Shown piece by piece: positions 15,121 to 23,691 of a DNA stretch of 64,000 bases. Positions within the stretch are counted from its first letter, which is position 1; each line of letters starts with the position of its first letter. The position numbers and the translations under genes were made by a program. Origin of the DNA: Chloroflexota bacterium (GTDB lineage: Bacteria; Chloroflexota; UBA11872; VXOZ01); the NCBI GenBank assembly GCA_012270555.1, contig JAAXIC010000003.1:53679-117678 (forward strand). The letters are read 5' to 3'. The notes below the pieces were generated by a model. It did no database searches, had not been told where the DNA came from, and worked only from the letters and a program-made list of their open reading frames with translations.

Positions 15121-15629
15121 CGTCGTTGAGAACACTGCTCGGTCTGTGTGCATACGGAGCGAGCCAAGAGCTGTGGGTCTTGCGGCCCGCAGCTTTATGA
15201 TCCTTAGCGGCGCACCCACTCAAGAGTCTCTATGGTGAAACTGCTCGGCAATTGCCAACGCTCATGTGGGTGTAGCTCCCTCTCCCACAGGAAACCTTTG
15301 AATATCCGCGCCGGAGTGCGGGAAAACCTCCCTCTCCCTGGGGAGAGGGTCGGGGTGAGGGGTCTTCTCGCTGCAATGGCTCCTTTGACCATGTAATGTC
15401 AAGGCGTAGCAAAGCAGATCTCTTAGGAAAATTAGGAAATTTACCCTCACCCTAGCCCTCTCCCGTCGAGGGAGAGGGGACTTTTCCGCTTCAGCTAGAG
15501 TTACGCAAAGGTCTCCACAGGGAGAGGGAACATACTCGCTGTGGGTAGGTTTTCGGGCAAGTCTCCACTGGAAGAGGGGCTAGCTCGTTCAGTAAGGGCT
15601 GATGCAAGGGTATTCGGAGGAAGCAGCAA
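15121..15629. repeat. infB-rbfA gap filled with palindromic repeats
   Basis: Partial CCCTCTCCC unit at 15277-15290, complete units at 15330-15362 (GTGAGGGG tail) and 15444-15480 (opposite polarity). The motif GTTACGCAAAGGTCTCC at 15499-15515 is the reverse of the side motif seen at 181 and 12960. No gene seen in 509 bases. Confidence 0.8.
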
Positions 15630-16049
15630 ATGGACTTGCGAAAGTTGGAGCGGTCAACGGCGCTTCTGCGTGAGGAATTGACCGATATCCTGCGCTCGGA
15701 AGTGCGTGATCCCCGTCTGCACACGGTAACGGTCACATCGGTGCGTCTTTCCCGCGATCGGCGCTATGCCCGTGTGTACGTGAACCTGCCGGAGCAGGAG
15801 GAAGAGCAGGCTATGCTTGCCGCGCTGCGCCGCGCCGCCGGGTTCGTGCGCCGCTGCCTGGCGCAACGGCTGACGTGGTACAAAGCGCCGGAGGTCTCTT
15901 TTCACCTTGATGAGGGCATGAAGCAAGGCGACCGCGTCCTTGAACTCTTTCGGGACCTCGAATTAGAGGAGCATCCGCAGGATGATGGGTCGGAACCTGC
16001 TGCGGAAGACGCCGGAACCGCGCGGGCGGAGGAGCACACTTCCCCGTGA
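15630..16049 (+). CDS. rbfA: 30S ribosome-binding factor RbfA
   Basis: 139 residues, KH-type fold: KLERSTALLREELTDILRSEVRDPRL at the start, VTSVRLSRDRRYARVYV, then ALRRAAGFVRRCLAQRL and the Pro-Glu-Val-Ser-Phe strand near residue 90. An acidic tail follows. RbfA helps mature the 5' end of 16S rRNA in the 30S subunit. CGGAGGAAG lies 6-8 bases before the ATG. Its stop overlaps the GTG start of nrnA (GTGA), a sign of coupling. Confidence 0.95.
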   Translation: MDLRKLERSTALLREELTDILRSEVRDPRLHTVTVTSVRLSRDRRYARVYVNLPEQEEEQAMLAALRRAAGFVRRCLAQRLTWYKAPEVSFHLDEGMKQGDRVLELFRDLELEEHPQDDGSEPAAEDAGTARAEEHTSP

Positions 16050-17158
16050 CGGACGTGGGTATGTCATCTACGACAAGGTCGAAGTCTGCAATGAAGTCAA
16101 CATCTACGAGGGACTCGACGTCTGCAACTGCATCTTCGGCCGTTCCAAAGGATGGCGGCCCGGCAATTTCAGCCAGCGAGTGGAATCAAGTGTGCGCGCT
16201 GATATTGGCTGCGCGGCGCGTCGTCCTCACGACCCACGCGGGCCCGGACGGCGACGGCATTGGCAGTATGGTTGGGCTTTCCATTGCCCTGCGCGCGTTA
16301 GGCAAGACGGTGGCTATGGTCTGTGCCGATCCCGTGCCGCCAGACCTGGCCTTCGTGCCGCATGCGGACGAGATTCAGGTCCTGCCGCAACTTGATGCGC
16401 TCCCCTTTGCGCCGGATCTCATCATCGTATGCGACTCCGCCAGTCTGGAGCGTCTTGGCGCGGTGTATGTCGAAAGCCAGACCTGCTTCGCGGCGTTGCC
16501 CATCCTCAACCTCGACCACCACCAGACAAATACGCGCTTTGGTCAGGCCAACCTCGTAGATACTACTGCCGCCGCTACCGCCGAGATCGCGCACGAGTTG
16601 CTGGAGCGGTTGCACGTAGAACCTACGCCAGAAGTTGCCACGGCGCTGATGGTCGGCTTGGTTACGGATACCTTGGGGTTCCGTACGGATAGCGTGACGC
16701 CGCGCACGCTCGCCCTGGCCGCGCGCCTGCTGCAACACGGCGCGCCGCTGGAAGAGATCAGTTTTCGCGTCTTCCACGCTACGCGCTATGAGAAGCTCAA
16801 GCTCTGGGGCTACGGCCTCTCCAACCTGCAACGCAGTGAGGACGGACGCATCGCGTGGACGGCGCTTCCGCGCGAAGTGCGCATGGAGATCGGCGCCAAG
16901 GAGACCGACCTGATGGGACTGGCTTCCTTGATCGCGGGTATTGCAGGCGCGGATATTGTTATCCTTGCTTGGGACAAGAGGAAGGACCCACTGCGTACGG
17001 GCATTTCCCTGCGGTCGCGCACCGTGAACGTGGCTGCCATAGCCCAGACGCTGGGCGGCGGCGGTCATGCCGGCGCGGCGGGTGCGCTGCTTGTCGATAC
17101 GCCGCTGAGCGAGGGTCTGCGCAGGGCGGTGGAAGCGGCGAAGGCACATCTCGACTGA
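16046..17158 (+). CDS. nrnA: DHH-family phosphoesterase, NrnA-type nanoRNase/pAp phosphatase
   Basis: 370 residues. An unconserved Ser/Thr-rich N-terminus of about 45 residues precedes the DHH domain. Motifs are HAGPDGDGIGS (first Asp cluster), VCDSAS, LDHHQTNT (DHH) and the C-terminal DHHA1 motif GGGGHAGAAGA. NrnA degrades 2-5 nt RNAs and removes the 3' phosphate from pAp using Mn2+. The GTG start overlaps the rbfA stop by 4 bases, and placement between rbfA and truB is the common order in many bacteria. The long N-terminus may mean a later true start near residue 40. Confidence 0.93.
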   Translation: MTDVGMSSTTRSKSAMKSTSTRDSTSATASSAVPKDGGPAISASEWNQVCALILAARRVVLTTHAGPDGDGIGSMVGLSIALRALGKTVAMVCADPVPPDLAFVPHADEIQVLPQLDALPFAPDLIIVCDSASLERLGAVYVESQTCFAALPILNLDHHQTNTRFGQANLVDTTAAATAEIAHELLERLHVEPTPEVATALMVGLVTDTLGFRTDSVTPRTLALAARLLQHGAPLEEISFRVFHATRYEKLKLWGYGLSNLQRSEDGRIAWTALPREVRMEIGAKETDLMGLASLIAGIAGADIVILAWDKRKDPLRTGISLRSRTVNVAAIAQTLGGGGHAGAAGALLVDTPLSEGLRRAVEAAKAHLD

Positions 17159-17239
17159 CCTACGCGAGGTCAACACCGGCCTACTCGTGGCAGTCTCTAC
17201 GTGCGTGTTTGCAAAGGGGCATAGGGCAAGTCATCCGTT

Positions 17240-17350
17240 CGCGCCGAGCTTTTTGGAGTGTTCCCCACCGTTCGCACTGTGCTTGTCGAAGTGCACCCCG
17301 CCGTTCGCACTGAGCCTGTCGAAGTGCTCACAGCGAACGGCTCTTGCGAG
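17240..17350. repeat. Short tandem-like repeats of the GAGCxTGTCGAAGTG family
   Basis: Three related stretches, each about 25 bases (CCGTTCGCACTGTGCTTGTCGAAGTG and relatives), run from about 17240 to 17350. They belong to the same dispersed family as 12400-12420, 19548-19600, 34170-34235 and 43378-43412. They fill the nrnA-truB gap. Confidence 0.65.
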
Positions 17351-17423
17351 TTCGAGACTTCCTCTAGTACAATTCTGAGACTTTCGCAGCATCCTCCAAG
17401 CCGCTAGAGACGGACAATGCGCC

Positions 17424-18317
17424 GTGCGCCACGGCTTTCTCAACATCGATAAGCCCACCGCCTGTACCTCCCACGACGTGGTGAACGCCGTGCGCCGTGT
17501 CATGGGTCAGCGGCGCGTGGGGCACGCGGGTACATTGGACCCGCTCGCGACCGGTGTCTTGGTACTTGGCGTCGGCCACGGCACCCGTCTCCTCGAATAC
17601 CTCGCCAGCACGCGCAAGACGTACCGCGCGGGCATTCTCCTGGGCAGCACGACGACCACTGACGACAGCGCCGGTGACGTGATGCAGGAACGACCCGTAA
17701 ATGTGGACGCCGCGACCGTGCGTGCTGCATTGGACCGATTCACCGGCACGATCGAACAAGTACCGCCCGTCTTTGCTGCCGTGCACGTAGCGGGCACGCG
17801 CGCCTACGTGCGGGCGCGGCGTGGTGAGAACGTAGCTCTTGCGCCGCGCCAGGTAACGATCCATCGTCTTGAAATCTTGGAGATGCAACTCCCCCGGCTT
17901 GCCCTGGAGGTCGAGTGCTCCACCGGCACGTATGTCCGCGCATTGGCGCGGGACTTGGGGGAAGAACTCGGCTGCGGCGCGCATTTGGAAGCGCTCACGC
18001 GCACCCGCGTGGGCTCTTTCTCGCTAGAAGACGCGGTGCCTATACAAGAGCTTGAGCAGCGTATCGCGGACCAAGGCTGGCAAAAAGTGTTGCTTCCCTT
18101 GGACCTGCCGTTGCGTCACTGGCCCGCCCGCCACTTGAGCGCTGCAGAGACGACACAGGTGTTGAACGGCGTGCGCGTTGCGGCAGACGGCGCGGTTTCC
18201 CCAGGGCAATACGCGCGCGCCTACGACCCGGAGGGACGCCTGATTGCCGTGCTGCAAGCCGTGGACTCTACGCCACCGCTCTGGCAGCCGGTGAAAGTCT
18301 TTCGCTATAATCCCTAG
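17424..18317 (+). CDS. truB: tRNA pseudouridine-55 synthase TruB
   Basis: 297 residues. HGFLNIDKPTACTSHDVV opens the protein, and the catalytic Asp39 lies in GHAGTLDPLATGVL. Then KTYRAG, GTIEQVPPVFAAVHVAGTRAY and the C-terminal domain with STGTYVRALARDLGE and R-G-SF. TruB converts U55 in the T-loop of tRNAs and also aids tRNA folding. The start is GTG at 17424. Its place between nrnA and ribF in the nusA-infB operon is conserved in many bacteria. Confidence 0.97.
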   Translation: MRHGFLNIDKPTACTSHDVVNAVRRVMGQRRVGHAGTLDPLATGVLVLGVGHGTRLLEYLASTRKTYRAGILLGSTTTTDDSAGDVMQERPVNVDAATVRAALDRFTGTIEQVPPVFAAVHVAGTRAYVRARRGENVALAPRQVTIHRLEILEMQLPRLALEVECSTGTYVRALARDLGEELGCGAHLEALTRTRVGSFSLEDAVPIQELEQRIADQGWQKVLLPLDLPLRHWPARHLSAAETTQVLNGVRVAADGAVSPGQYARAYDPEGRLIAVLQAVDSTPPLWQPVKVFRYNP

Positions 18318-18404
18318 TGGTGAACGCGAAATCAAACCGACCCACAGGAGACCTTTGTGTAACCCTGCCAACCAGTCGGATGTGAGCCGGATCGCTGCAG
18401 ATTT

Positions 18405-18439
18405 CCCCTCACCCCGGCCCTCTCCCCAGGGAGAGGGAG
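18405..18439. repeat. CCCTCTCCC-family palindromic repeat
   Basis: CCCCTCACCCCGGCCCTCTCC-cca-GGGAGAGGG, with GGAGACCTTTGTGTAACCC just upstream at 18346-18364. It lies in the truB-ribF gap. Confidence 0.85.
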
Positions 18440-18517
18440 TGACCCCCGCCTGGTTTGGCCGGTTTCTTGCAGCGGTCTCCTTTGGTCGTGCAGGCAGGGT
18501 AAGGATAGGCAACCGCA

Positions 18518-19477
18518 GTGGAGGTATTTCGTCGAGACCCAGAGTCGCTTGAGCCTGATCGGCCCACGGTGCTCACCATCGGCAAATTCGACGGCATCCA
18601 CCGCGGGCACCGGCATATTCTGGAGGCCGTTGCGGCGCGGGCACGCGCCCATGGCTGGCAGTCCGCTGTCATCATCCTCTGGCCGCCGCCGCCGGAGGTG
18701 CTGCGACCCGGCGCGCAGATACCGCGCCTCTCGACGCTGGCGGAACGGGAGGCGGCCCTTGCCGCCAGCGGGATTGATCAGTTGATTCTTTGGCCCTTCA
18801 CGCTGGAGCTTTCTCGCCTCTCGCCGCGCGCATTCATGCAGCTATTGCGCCGCCACCTCGATCTGCGTGTACTTGTCATCGGCAGCGACTTTGCCCTGGG
18901 CCACAAGCGCAGCGGTACGCCGGACGTGCTTGAGGCGCTGGGGCAGGAACTCGGCTTTGCGGTGGTTGTCTCACCCCCCTACGTGCACGAAGGGCAGGCC
19001 GTAAGCAGTTCGCGCATTCGCGAGCACTTGGTTGCAGGCGAGGTGACGCAAGCAGCCAGCCTACTCGGGCGCTGGCCGACGCTCACCGGTACTGTGGTAC
19101 GCGGCGCCGGACGCGGCAAGAACCTCGGCTTTCCGACGGCCAATCTCCACCTGGACGAACCCCTCGCCGTGCCCGGCCACGGTATCTACGCCACCTTTGC
19201 GACCGTTGCGCCGGAATACGACGCCATTGCACAGCCCGCAGTAACCAGCATCGGCGTGCGACCTACCTTCGACGACTCGGACGAACCGACCATCGAGACC
19301 TTTCTCCTGGACTTTGATGACGACCTCTATGACCAAACTCTTCGCCTGCACTTTGTGAAAAAGCTACGGGACGAGCTGAAGTTCGATTCGGTTGAGGCCC
19401 TGATCGCGCAGATGGAGCGGGACGTCACACACGCCGAAAGTGTGCTCACCCAACACGGGCTGGCGGAGAAGAACTAG
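18518..19477 (+). CDS. ribF: Bifunctional riboflavin kinase/FAD synthetase
   Basis: 319 residues. The nucleotidyltransferase (FAD synthetase) half has KFDGIHRGHR (23-32) and SSRIREHL near 165. The riboflavin kinase half has GRGKNLGFPTANLHL and a late VEALIAQMERDV helix. The enzyme phosphorylates riboflavin to FMN and adenylylates it to FAD. The start is GTG at 18518. It is the last recognisable gene of the nusA operon. Confidence 0.96.
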   Translation: MEVFRRDPESLEPDRPTVLTIGKFDGIHRGHRHILEAVAARARAHGWQSAVIILWPPPPEVLRPGAQIPRLSTLAEREAALAASGIDQLILWPFTLELSRLSPRAFMQLLRRHLDLRVLVIGSDFALGHKRSGTPDVLEALGQELGFAVVVSPPYVHEGQAVSSSRIREHLVAGEVTQAASLLGRWPTLTGTVVRGAGRGKNLGFPTANLHLDEPLAVPGHGIYATFATVAPEYDAIAQPAVTSIGVRPTFDDSDEPTIETFLLDFDDDLYDQTLRLHFVKKLRDELKFDSVEALIAQMERDVTHAESVLTQHGLAEKN

Positions 19478-19544
19478 CCACACGCCTTTCTGCACCTCAC
19501 AGAGTAGGGTGGTGCAAATCGGGTGCTGGCATGCCTCAACCGCT

Positions 19545-19605
19545 CACCCTTCGACAGGCCTGTACTGAGCTTGTCGAAGTGCTCAGGGCGAACGGGTACT
19601 GGCAT
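19545..19605. repeat. GAGCTTGTCGAAGTG-family dispersed repeat
   Basis: CCCTTCGACAGGCCTGTACTGAGCTTGTCGAAGTGCTCAGGGCGAACGG: the outer CTTCGACA and TGTCGAAG parts form a hairpin. Same family as other copies in the window. It lies between the convergent ribF and ABC exporter genes. Confidence 0.7.
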
Positions 19606-19636
19606 CCCAGCGTCAAGCCTGCTCAGTTTCCAAGCC

Positions 19637-21592
19637 CTACTCCGGCTCGCCGCCTGCGAACGGCCCAGACCCCTCAAAGCCCGGTATTGCTCTGCCGCCC
19701 GGTCTGCGGCCGCGGCCCAACGGCGGCATGCGGGGGCCGCCTTCGCCGACTTCAGCCGCTACCGATTCCGGCTCGGTGCGAAATTGAATGCTGTGCAGTT
19801 TGGCGTACAGGCCGCCCTGTGCCAGCAACTCTTCATGGGTACCGGATTCGACGGCGCGTCCCTCATCGAGCACCAGGATGCGGTCGGCGGCGCGCACGGT
19901 GGAGAGGCGGTGAGCGATGACGAAGCTCGTGCGGCCCTGGAGCAAAGCGCTCAGCGCCTGTTGGATGAGCTCTTCGGACTGCGAATCGAGCGAAGACGTG
20001 GCTTCATCCAGGATGATAATGCGCGGGTTCTTGAGAAAGACGCGGGCGATGGCCACGCGCTGCTTCTCACCGCCGGAGAGCCGGAAGCCCCGTTCGCCGA
20101 CTACCGTCTCATATTGCTCAGGCAAGCCCATGATGAAGTCGTGGATCTGCGCCGCTTTGGCAGCTTCTATCACATCCGCTTCAGTTGCTTCCGGGTTGGC
20201 GTAGAGCAGGTTTTCCCGCAGCGAGGTGTGGAAGAGGAACGGCTCCTGCGTCACCACGCCCACGTGCCGCATGAGCGACAAGTATTGCAGGTCGCGCAGA
20301 TCGTAGTCGTCCAGCCGCACCTGGCCGTTCACCGGATCGTAGAGGCGGGGGATGAGATAGGTAAGCGTCGTCTTGCCCGCGCCGCTGGGGCCGACCAGGG
20401 CGATCATTTCGCCCGGTTCCGCCGTGAACGTAATGCCCGCCAGCGCCCACGCCGCCTCGTCGTTGTAGCGAAACCACACGTCATCGAATGAAATCCGACC
20501 TTGCACTGTGGCGACTTCCCGCGCGTCCGGCGTATCGAAGATCTCCGGTTCCATGTCCAGGTAGCCAAAGATGCGATCGAACAAGGCCATGGCGCCCTGT
20601 ACGTCTACGTAGATGTTCGCCAGTTGCGACGAGGGGCCGTAAAGGTTACGCAGAAACATCACAAAGGCGATGATTGTACCTATAGATAGTTCTTCTTGCA
20701 TCACCTGGCGGCCGCCGTACCAGTAGATGGCGGCGGGGCCGATGGAGGCGAAGAGACCCAAGAACATGAAGAACCAGCGGCCCACCATTGCTTGCTTGAT
20801 GTTCAGGCGCAGCAGGTCCCGGCCGATGCTGCGAAAACGCGTGTCGGCCCGCTGCTCGCCGGAAAACGTGCGCATGAGCAGATAGCCGCTGATGTTCATC
20901 ATCTCGTGCAGGAAGGCGCTGAGATCGGCCTGCTTCTCCTGCGTCTCCCGTGAGACCTGCCGCCGGTAGCGTCCCACGCGGCGCGTTGGCAGCACAAACG
21001 CCGGAGTGACCACCAGCGCAATGAGCGCCAGTTGCCAGTTCATGACAAAGAGCACCACTGTCGTGCCCACCACAGTAAAGAAGTTCGTGATGATCGAGAT
21101 GAGGGTGCCGGCAATGACGCTCTGTACACCGGCGACGTCGTTATTGATGCGGGAGATAATCTCGCCGCTGCGAGTCTTCGTGAAGAAGCGCAGCGACATG
21201 CGCTGCATGTGCCGGAAGAGCTGCTTGCGCAGATCGTACACGATCCTCTGGCCGACTAGGGCATTCAGGTAGCTCTGCAGCACGCTGATCAGGCCGGAGA
21301 GAAACGGCAACGCAACCATGCCAAAGACGAGCAGGTTGAGCAGGCCGAAGTCTTTCCCCGGTATGGCATCGTCGATGACACTGCGCATCAGGAGCGGCGG
21401 GATCAAGCCGAGCCCGGTGACGGCCAGCACGCAAACGAGAATGACGATTTCGTGGGGCCAGTACGGCACCAGGTAACTGAGGACACGACGCACGCCGGCT
21501 GCCGTAAATTCCACCTTGGGCTGTTGCTCGTCAGACCGGTAGGGACGGTTCATGCCCCAGTGCCAGCCGCCACCACCGCCGCCGTACATCAT
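19637..21592 (-). CDS. ABC-type exporter, fused permease and ATPase
   Basis: 651 residues. A Gly-rich start precedes six transmembrane helices (about 40-330, type IV exporter fold) with the coupling-helix region. The ATPase domain holds LVGPSGAGKTT (Walker A), the Q-loop, RLSGGEKQRVAIAR (signature) and IIILDEATSSLDSQ (Walker B), then AHRLSTVRAADRI (H-loop). It is a homodimeric half-transporter that exports lipid, peptide or drug substrates across the inner membrane. The substrate is not evident. The C-terminal 40 residues are Gly/Pro/Arg-rich and low complexity. Stand-alone; 45 bases after the stop the region turns into a repeat. Confidence 0.93.
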   Translation of the reverse strand: MMYGGGGGGWHWGMNRPYRSDEQQPKVEFTAAGVRRVLSYLVPYWPHEIVILVCVLAVTGLGLIPPLLMRSVIDDAIPGKDFGLLNLLVFGMVALPFLSGLISVLQSYLNALVGQRIVYDLRKQLFRHMQRMSLRFFTKTRSGEIISRINNDVAGVQSVIAGTLISIITNFFTVVGTTVVLFVMNWQLALIALVVTPAFVLPTRRVGRYRRQVSRETQEKQADLSAFLHEMMNISGYLLMRTFSGEQRADTRFRSIGRDLLRLNIKQAMVGRWFFMFLGLFASIGPAAIYWYGGRQVMQEELSIGTIIAFVMFLRNLYGPSSQLANIYVDVQGAMALFDRIFGYLDMEPEIFDTPDAREVATVQGRISFDDVWFRYNDEAAWALAGITFTAEPGEMIALVGPSGAGKTTLTYLIPRLYDPVNGQVRLDDYDLRDLQYLSLMRHVGVVTQEPFLFHTSLRENLLYANPEATEADVIEAAKAAQIHDFIMGLPEQYETVVGERGFRLSGGEKQRVAIARVFLKNPRIIILDEATSSLDSQSEELIQQALSALLQGRTSFVIAHRLSTVRAADRILVLDEGRAVESGTHEELLAQGGLYAKLHSIQFRTEPESVAAEVGEGGPRMPPLGRGRRPGGRAIPGFEGSGPFAGGEPE

Positions 21593-22165
21593 ACGCCGTG
21601 CTCCGTAGTGTCCATGTGTCTACACACTCTCATCCGCAGTCCTAAGTATTTGGCCGCAAGTTGAATGCGCGCCCCCAACATCTATGCGCTCCGGTAGCGC
21701 GGGTTTGTAACCTGCGCCTGTTCCACTTGGGATCTCATTATTAGGCCAGTAGTCGATCCTACTTTGCAGCGAGTAAAATCGCGTACATCTGAATTCGCTC
21801 CATGATGTCTCCCGTAACCGTGACTTCCCTGAGTTCTCCTAGCTCTCCAACCGTGCGGACATGCGAATAGCTACTATGTCTATATTAACCATTACGTGAA
21901 TGTTGCACAACGACAGTGCAGAGAAAGAAGCAAGGATTGCATGACAGCGCCGCGCAAAGCGCTTTGGGGCTACACGGCAGAACCAGGGGAAAAATAGAGA
22001 AAACGGTCACCTCATCGCCGGTCACTCCGGTGGGTGCCGGAGCCAGGAACGCGGTGGAGCCGGATTGCGGCGCTAAGCGTGCGGGACAGGCTAACAAGAA
22101 AACAGGGGCACGGCATGCCGTGCCCCTGACCTGCAATCGTCACCGAAGGAAGAGACAGTTCAGGG
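21593..22165. other. Gene-free stretch with one palindrome
   Basis: No gene I can support in about 570 bases. It includes GGTAGCGCGGGTTTGTAACCTGCG (21692-21716), a relative of the repeat at 31651, and the palindrome at 22103-22128. The AT-rich part at 21860-21910 could hold promoters. Confidence 0.55.
22103..22128. repeat. 26-bp perfect palindrome, variant of the GGGGCACG family
   Basis: CAGGGGCACGGCA abuts its exact complement. It shares GGGGCACG..CGTGCCCC with the palindromes at 1171 and 6968 but has a GGCATGCC centre. It lies downstream of the 22166-22417 gene. Confidence 0.8.
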
Positions 22166-22417
22166 TTATTCTTCTTTGCTCGTCTCCCCGTGCCTGAGCA
22201 GATCCCGCAATCTCTCGAACAACCCTTCCAGGCGGGCCACACGCTGCTCAAGATTGGAAACGCGAATACCCAGTTCGTGTACGCGCGTACTTATTTCACG
22301 TATTTCCGCGCGGAGTTCGTTGCGCAGGTTATTCTGCCCGTGCGTAACGAACGTGGCAACCGCGATGGCGGCCAGCACGATGGTGGCGATTGTAGCCCAG
22401 AACTCGTAGTTTTCCAC
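22166..22417 (-). CDS. Small single-helix membrane protein with coiled coil
   Basis: 83 residues from the GTG at 22415-22417, chosen because GAGGAG sits 6 bases upstream; a longer ATG start at 22450 lacks such a site. A transmembrane helix (about 6-26, FWATIATIVLAAIAVATFV) is followed by a heptad-rich coiled coil (LRNELRAEIREISTRVHELGIRVSNLEQRVARLEGLFERL) and a charged tail. The family is unknown. Proteins of this shape often oligomerise beneath the membrane. It lies beside two small paralogous membrane proteins on the same strand. Confidence 0.65.
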   Translation of the reverse strand: MENYEFWATIATIVLAAIAVATFVTHGQNNLRNELRAEIREISTRVHELGIRVSNLEQRVARLEGLFERLRDLLRHGETSKEE

Positions 22418-22462
22418 TATTTGCTCCTCATGCAAATAGGACCACAACAATGCCGGGAACGG

Positions 22463-22828
22463 TCAGAAGATGTCGCTGATCTTCTTGCCGGAGTAGAAGA
22501 CATTGACGACCACTATCGCTGCCCAGACGAGACCGACACCCAATACTCCCGCGCCGCCCTCGAGCACAACCCCGGTTGCTGGAACTGCGAAAATCAACGA
22601 GCAAATGGGGACGGCAGGCGATATGCTTTTCGGTTTTACGTTCTGCAGGCGTGCTTCCACGCGGCGGTCGATGACGGCATCCAGACGCTCCATGAGCATG
22701 TCAGTCAATTCCTCGTTGTATTCTGTGCCGAGTTCTTGCCGCGCCGAGAGGATAGCGTCCAGTTCCTCGCGGGTGCTGTCCGCTTTTGCGCGCTCTTCTT
22801 TGTTTTGCTCTGCCTCGCTGCTGCTCAT
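22463..22828 (-). CDS. Small two-helix membrane protein, paralogue A
   Basis: 121 residues from the ATG at 22826-22828 (AAGGA lies 8 bases away; the ATG at 22834 is too close). A charged N-terminal region with TREELDAILSARQELGTEYNEELTDMLMERLDAVIDRRVEARL precedes two hydrophobic segments near 70-110 and an ending YSGKKISDIF. The soluble motif (ARxELGxEYxxxLxxxxxxxLDxxIxxRVxxxL) also occurs in small membrane proteins of actinomycetes with unknown function. The gene at 23006-23371 has the same plan and motif, so the two are tandem duplicates. Confidence 0.7.
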   Translation of the reverse strand: MSSSEAEQNKEERAKADSTREELDAILSARQELGTEYNEELTDMLMERLDAVIDRRVEARLQNVKPKSISPAVPICSLIFAVPATGVVLEGGAGVLGVGLVWAAIVVVNVFYSGKKISDIF

Positions 22829-22873
22829 GTTCATTATCCTTGGAGATTTTAGCGTCGGCGCCCTGGATTCCGT

Positions 22874-22927
22874 GTCTTTGACGCAGTCGGCGTCTTTGAC
22901 GAAGTCGGCGTCTTCGACGAAGTCAGC
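22874..22927. repeat. Three 18-bp tandem repeats
   Basis: GTCTTTGACGCAGTCGGC, GTCTTTGACGAAGTCGGC and GTCTTCGACGAAGTCAGC run head to tail. They lie between the two paralogous small membrane genes, 45-100 bases upstream of the paralogue A start, so they could act in its control. Confidence 0.85.
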
Positions 22928-23005
22928 GAACAGGATGCGACGCTTCGCTCGGAATGAAAAAGCCCAAGATTGTATTCGGGGAATGTCGTGCTTGTGCCGG
23001 TACTG

Positions 23006-23371
23006 CTAAAATATATCGCCAAGCTTCTTACCCGAATAGAGGATATTGACGATTATCAACGCGGCCCAGACGACAGCCACGCCCCGAAATCCGAGCATAC
23101 TCGCCGCGATCGCGGTCAAGGGAATCGCGAAGACAAAAGAGGTAATGGGCACGGCCGGTGAAAGGGGGGTGCTCTTAGGTTCTTTCTTTAGGCGCGCTTC
23201 CACGCGGCGGTCAATCACGGCGTCGAGGCGCTCCATCAGCTTGTCTGCCAGTTCGTCGTTGTACTCCGTGCCGAGTTCTTGCCGCGCCGAGAGGATGACG
23301 TCCAGTTCCTCGCGGGTGCGATCCGCTTCTTGGCGTTCTTCTTTGCCTTTATCGTCGTTGTTTTTGCTCAT
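23006..23371 (-). CDS. Small two-helix membrane protein, paralogue B
   Basis: 121 residues from the ATG at 23369-23371 (MSKNNDDKGKEERQEAD). Region TREELDVILSARQELGTEYNDELADKLMERLDAVIDRRVEARL matches paralogue A almost throughout. Two hydrophobic segments and YSGKKLGDIF follow. A longer reading frame upstream starts with a poor, Arg/Gly-rich sequence and is less likely. No known function; the tandem copies suggest hetero- or homo-oligomers in the membrane. Confidence 0.7.
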   Translation of the reverse strand: MSKNNDDKGKEERQEADRTREELDVILSARQELGTEYNDELADKLMERLDAVIDRRVEARLKKEPKSTPLSPAVPITSFVFAIPLTAIAASMLGFRGVAVVWAALIIVNILYSGKKLGDIF

Positions 23372-23691
23372 GATCTGCTTCTCACTGTCTGTATGAGTGC
23401 CGTTCGCGTTGGTACGCCCTGGCCTGCACTTCCCGCCGCAACTGCGCGTCACTCGGCGGGGCTTGCTTTTCCGACCCTGCCTCGGCCATAGACCACTCTT
23501 CGAAATCTTAAACCGTTACCGTTTATTTATCCCGATTTCAGACTTGGTAAGTTGAAATGTTAGAAGAGCATTGCAAGCCTCTTAAGTTAAGGGATATACC
23601 ACACACTGTCTGACAGTGCAACTCATAGGGAGACTCTCCGCGACGGGCGATGCAAAAGATGCTCGAACCCAATGTGCGGAGACTGCGCGGA
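23372..23691. other. Gene-free gap
   Basis: About 320 bases. The AT-rich part near 23505-23600 (TTTATTTATCCCGATTTCAG, TTAAGTTAAGGG) may contain the promoter for the small membrane genes. I see no gene or clear repeat. Confidence 0.4.

Noticed and set aside
22096..22132. Palindrome at 22103-22128 as a simple Rho-independent terminator
   Set aside because: There is no T-run on either side, and the motif belongs to a repeated family in the window.
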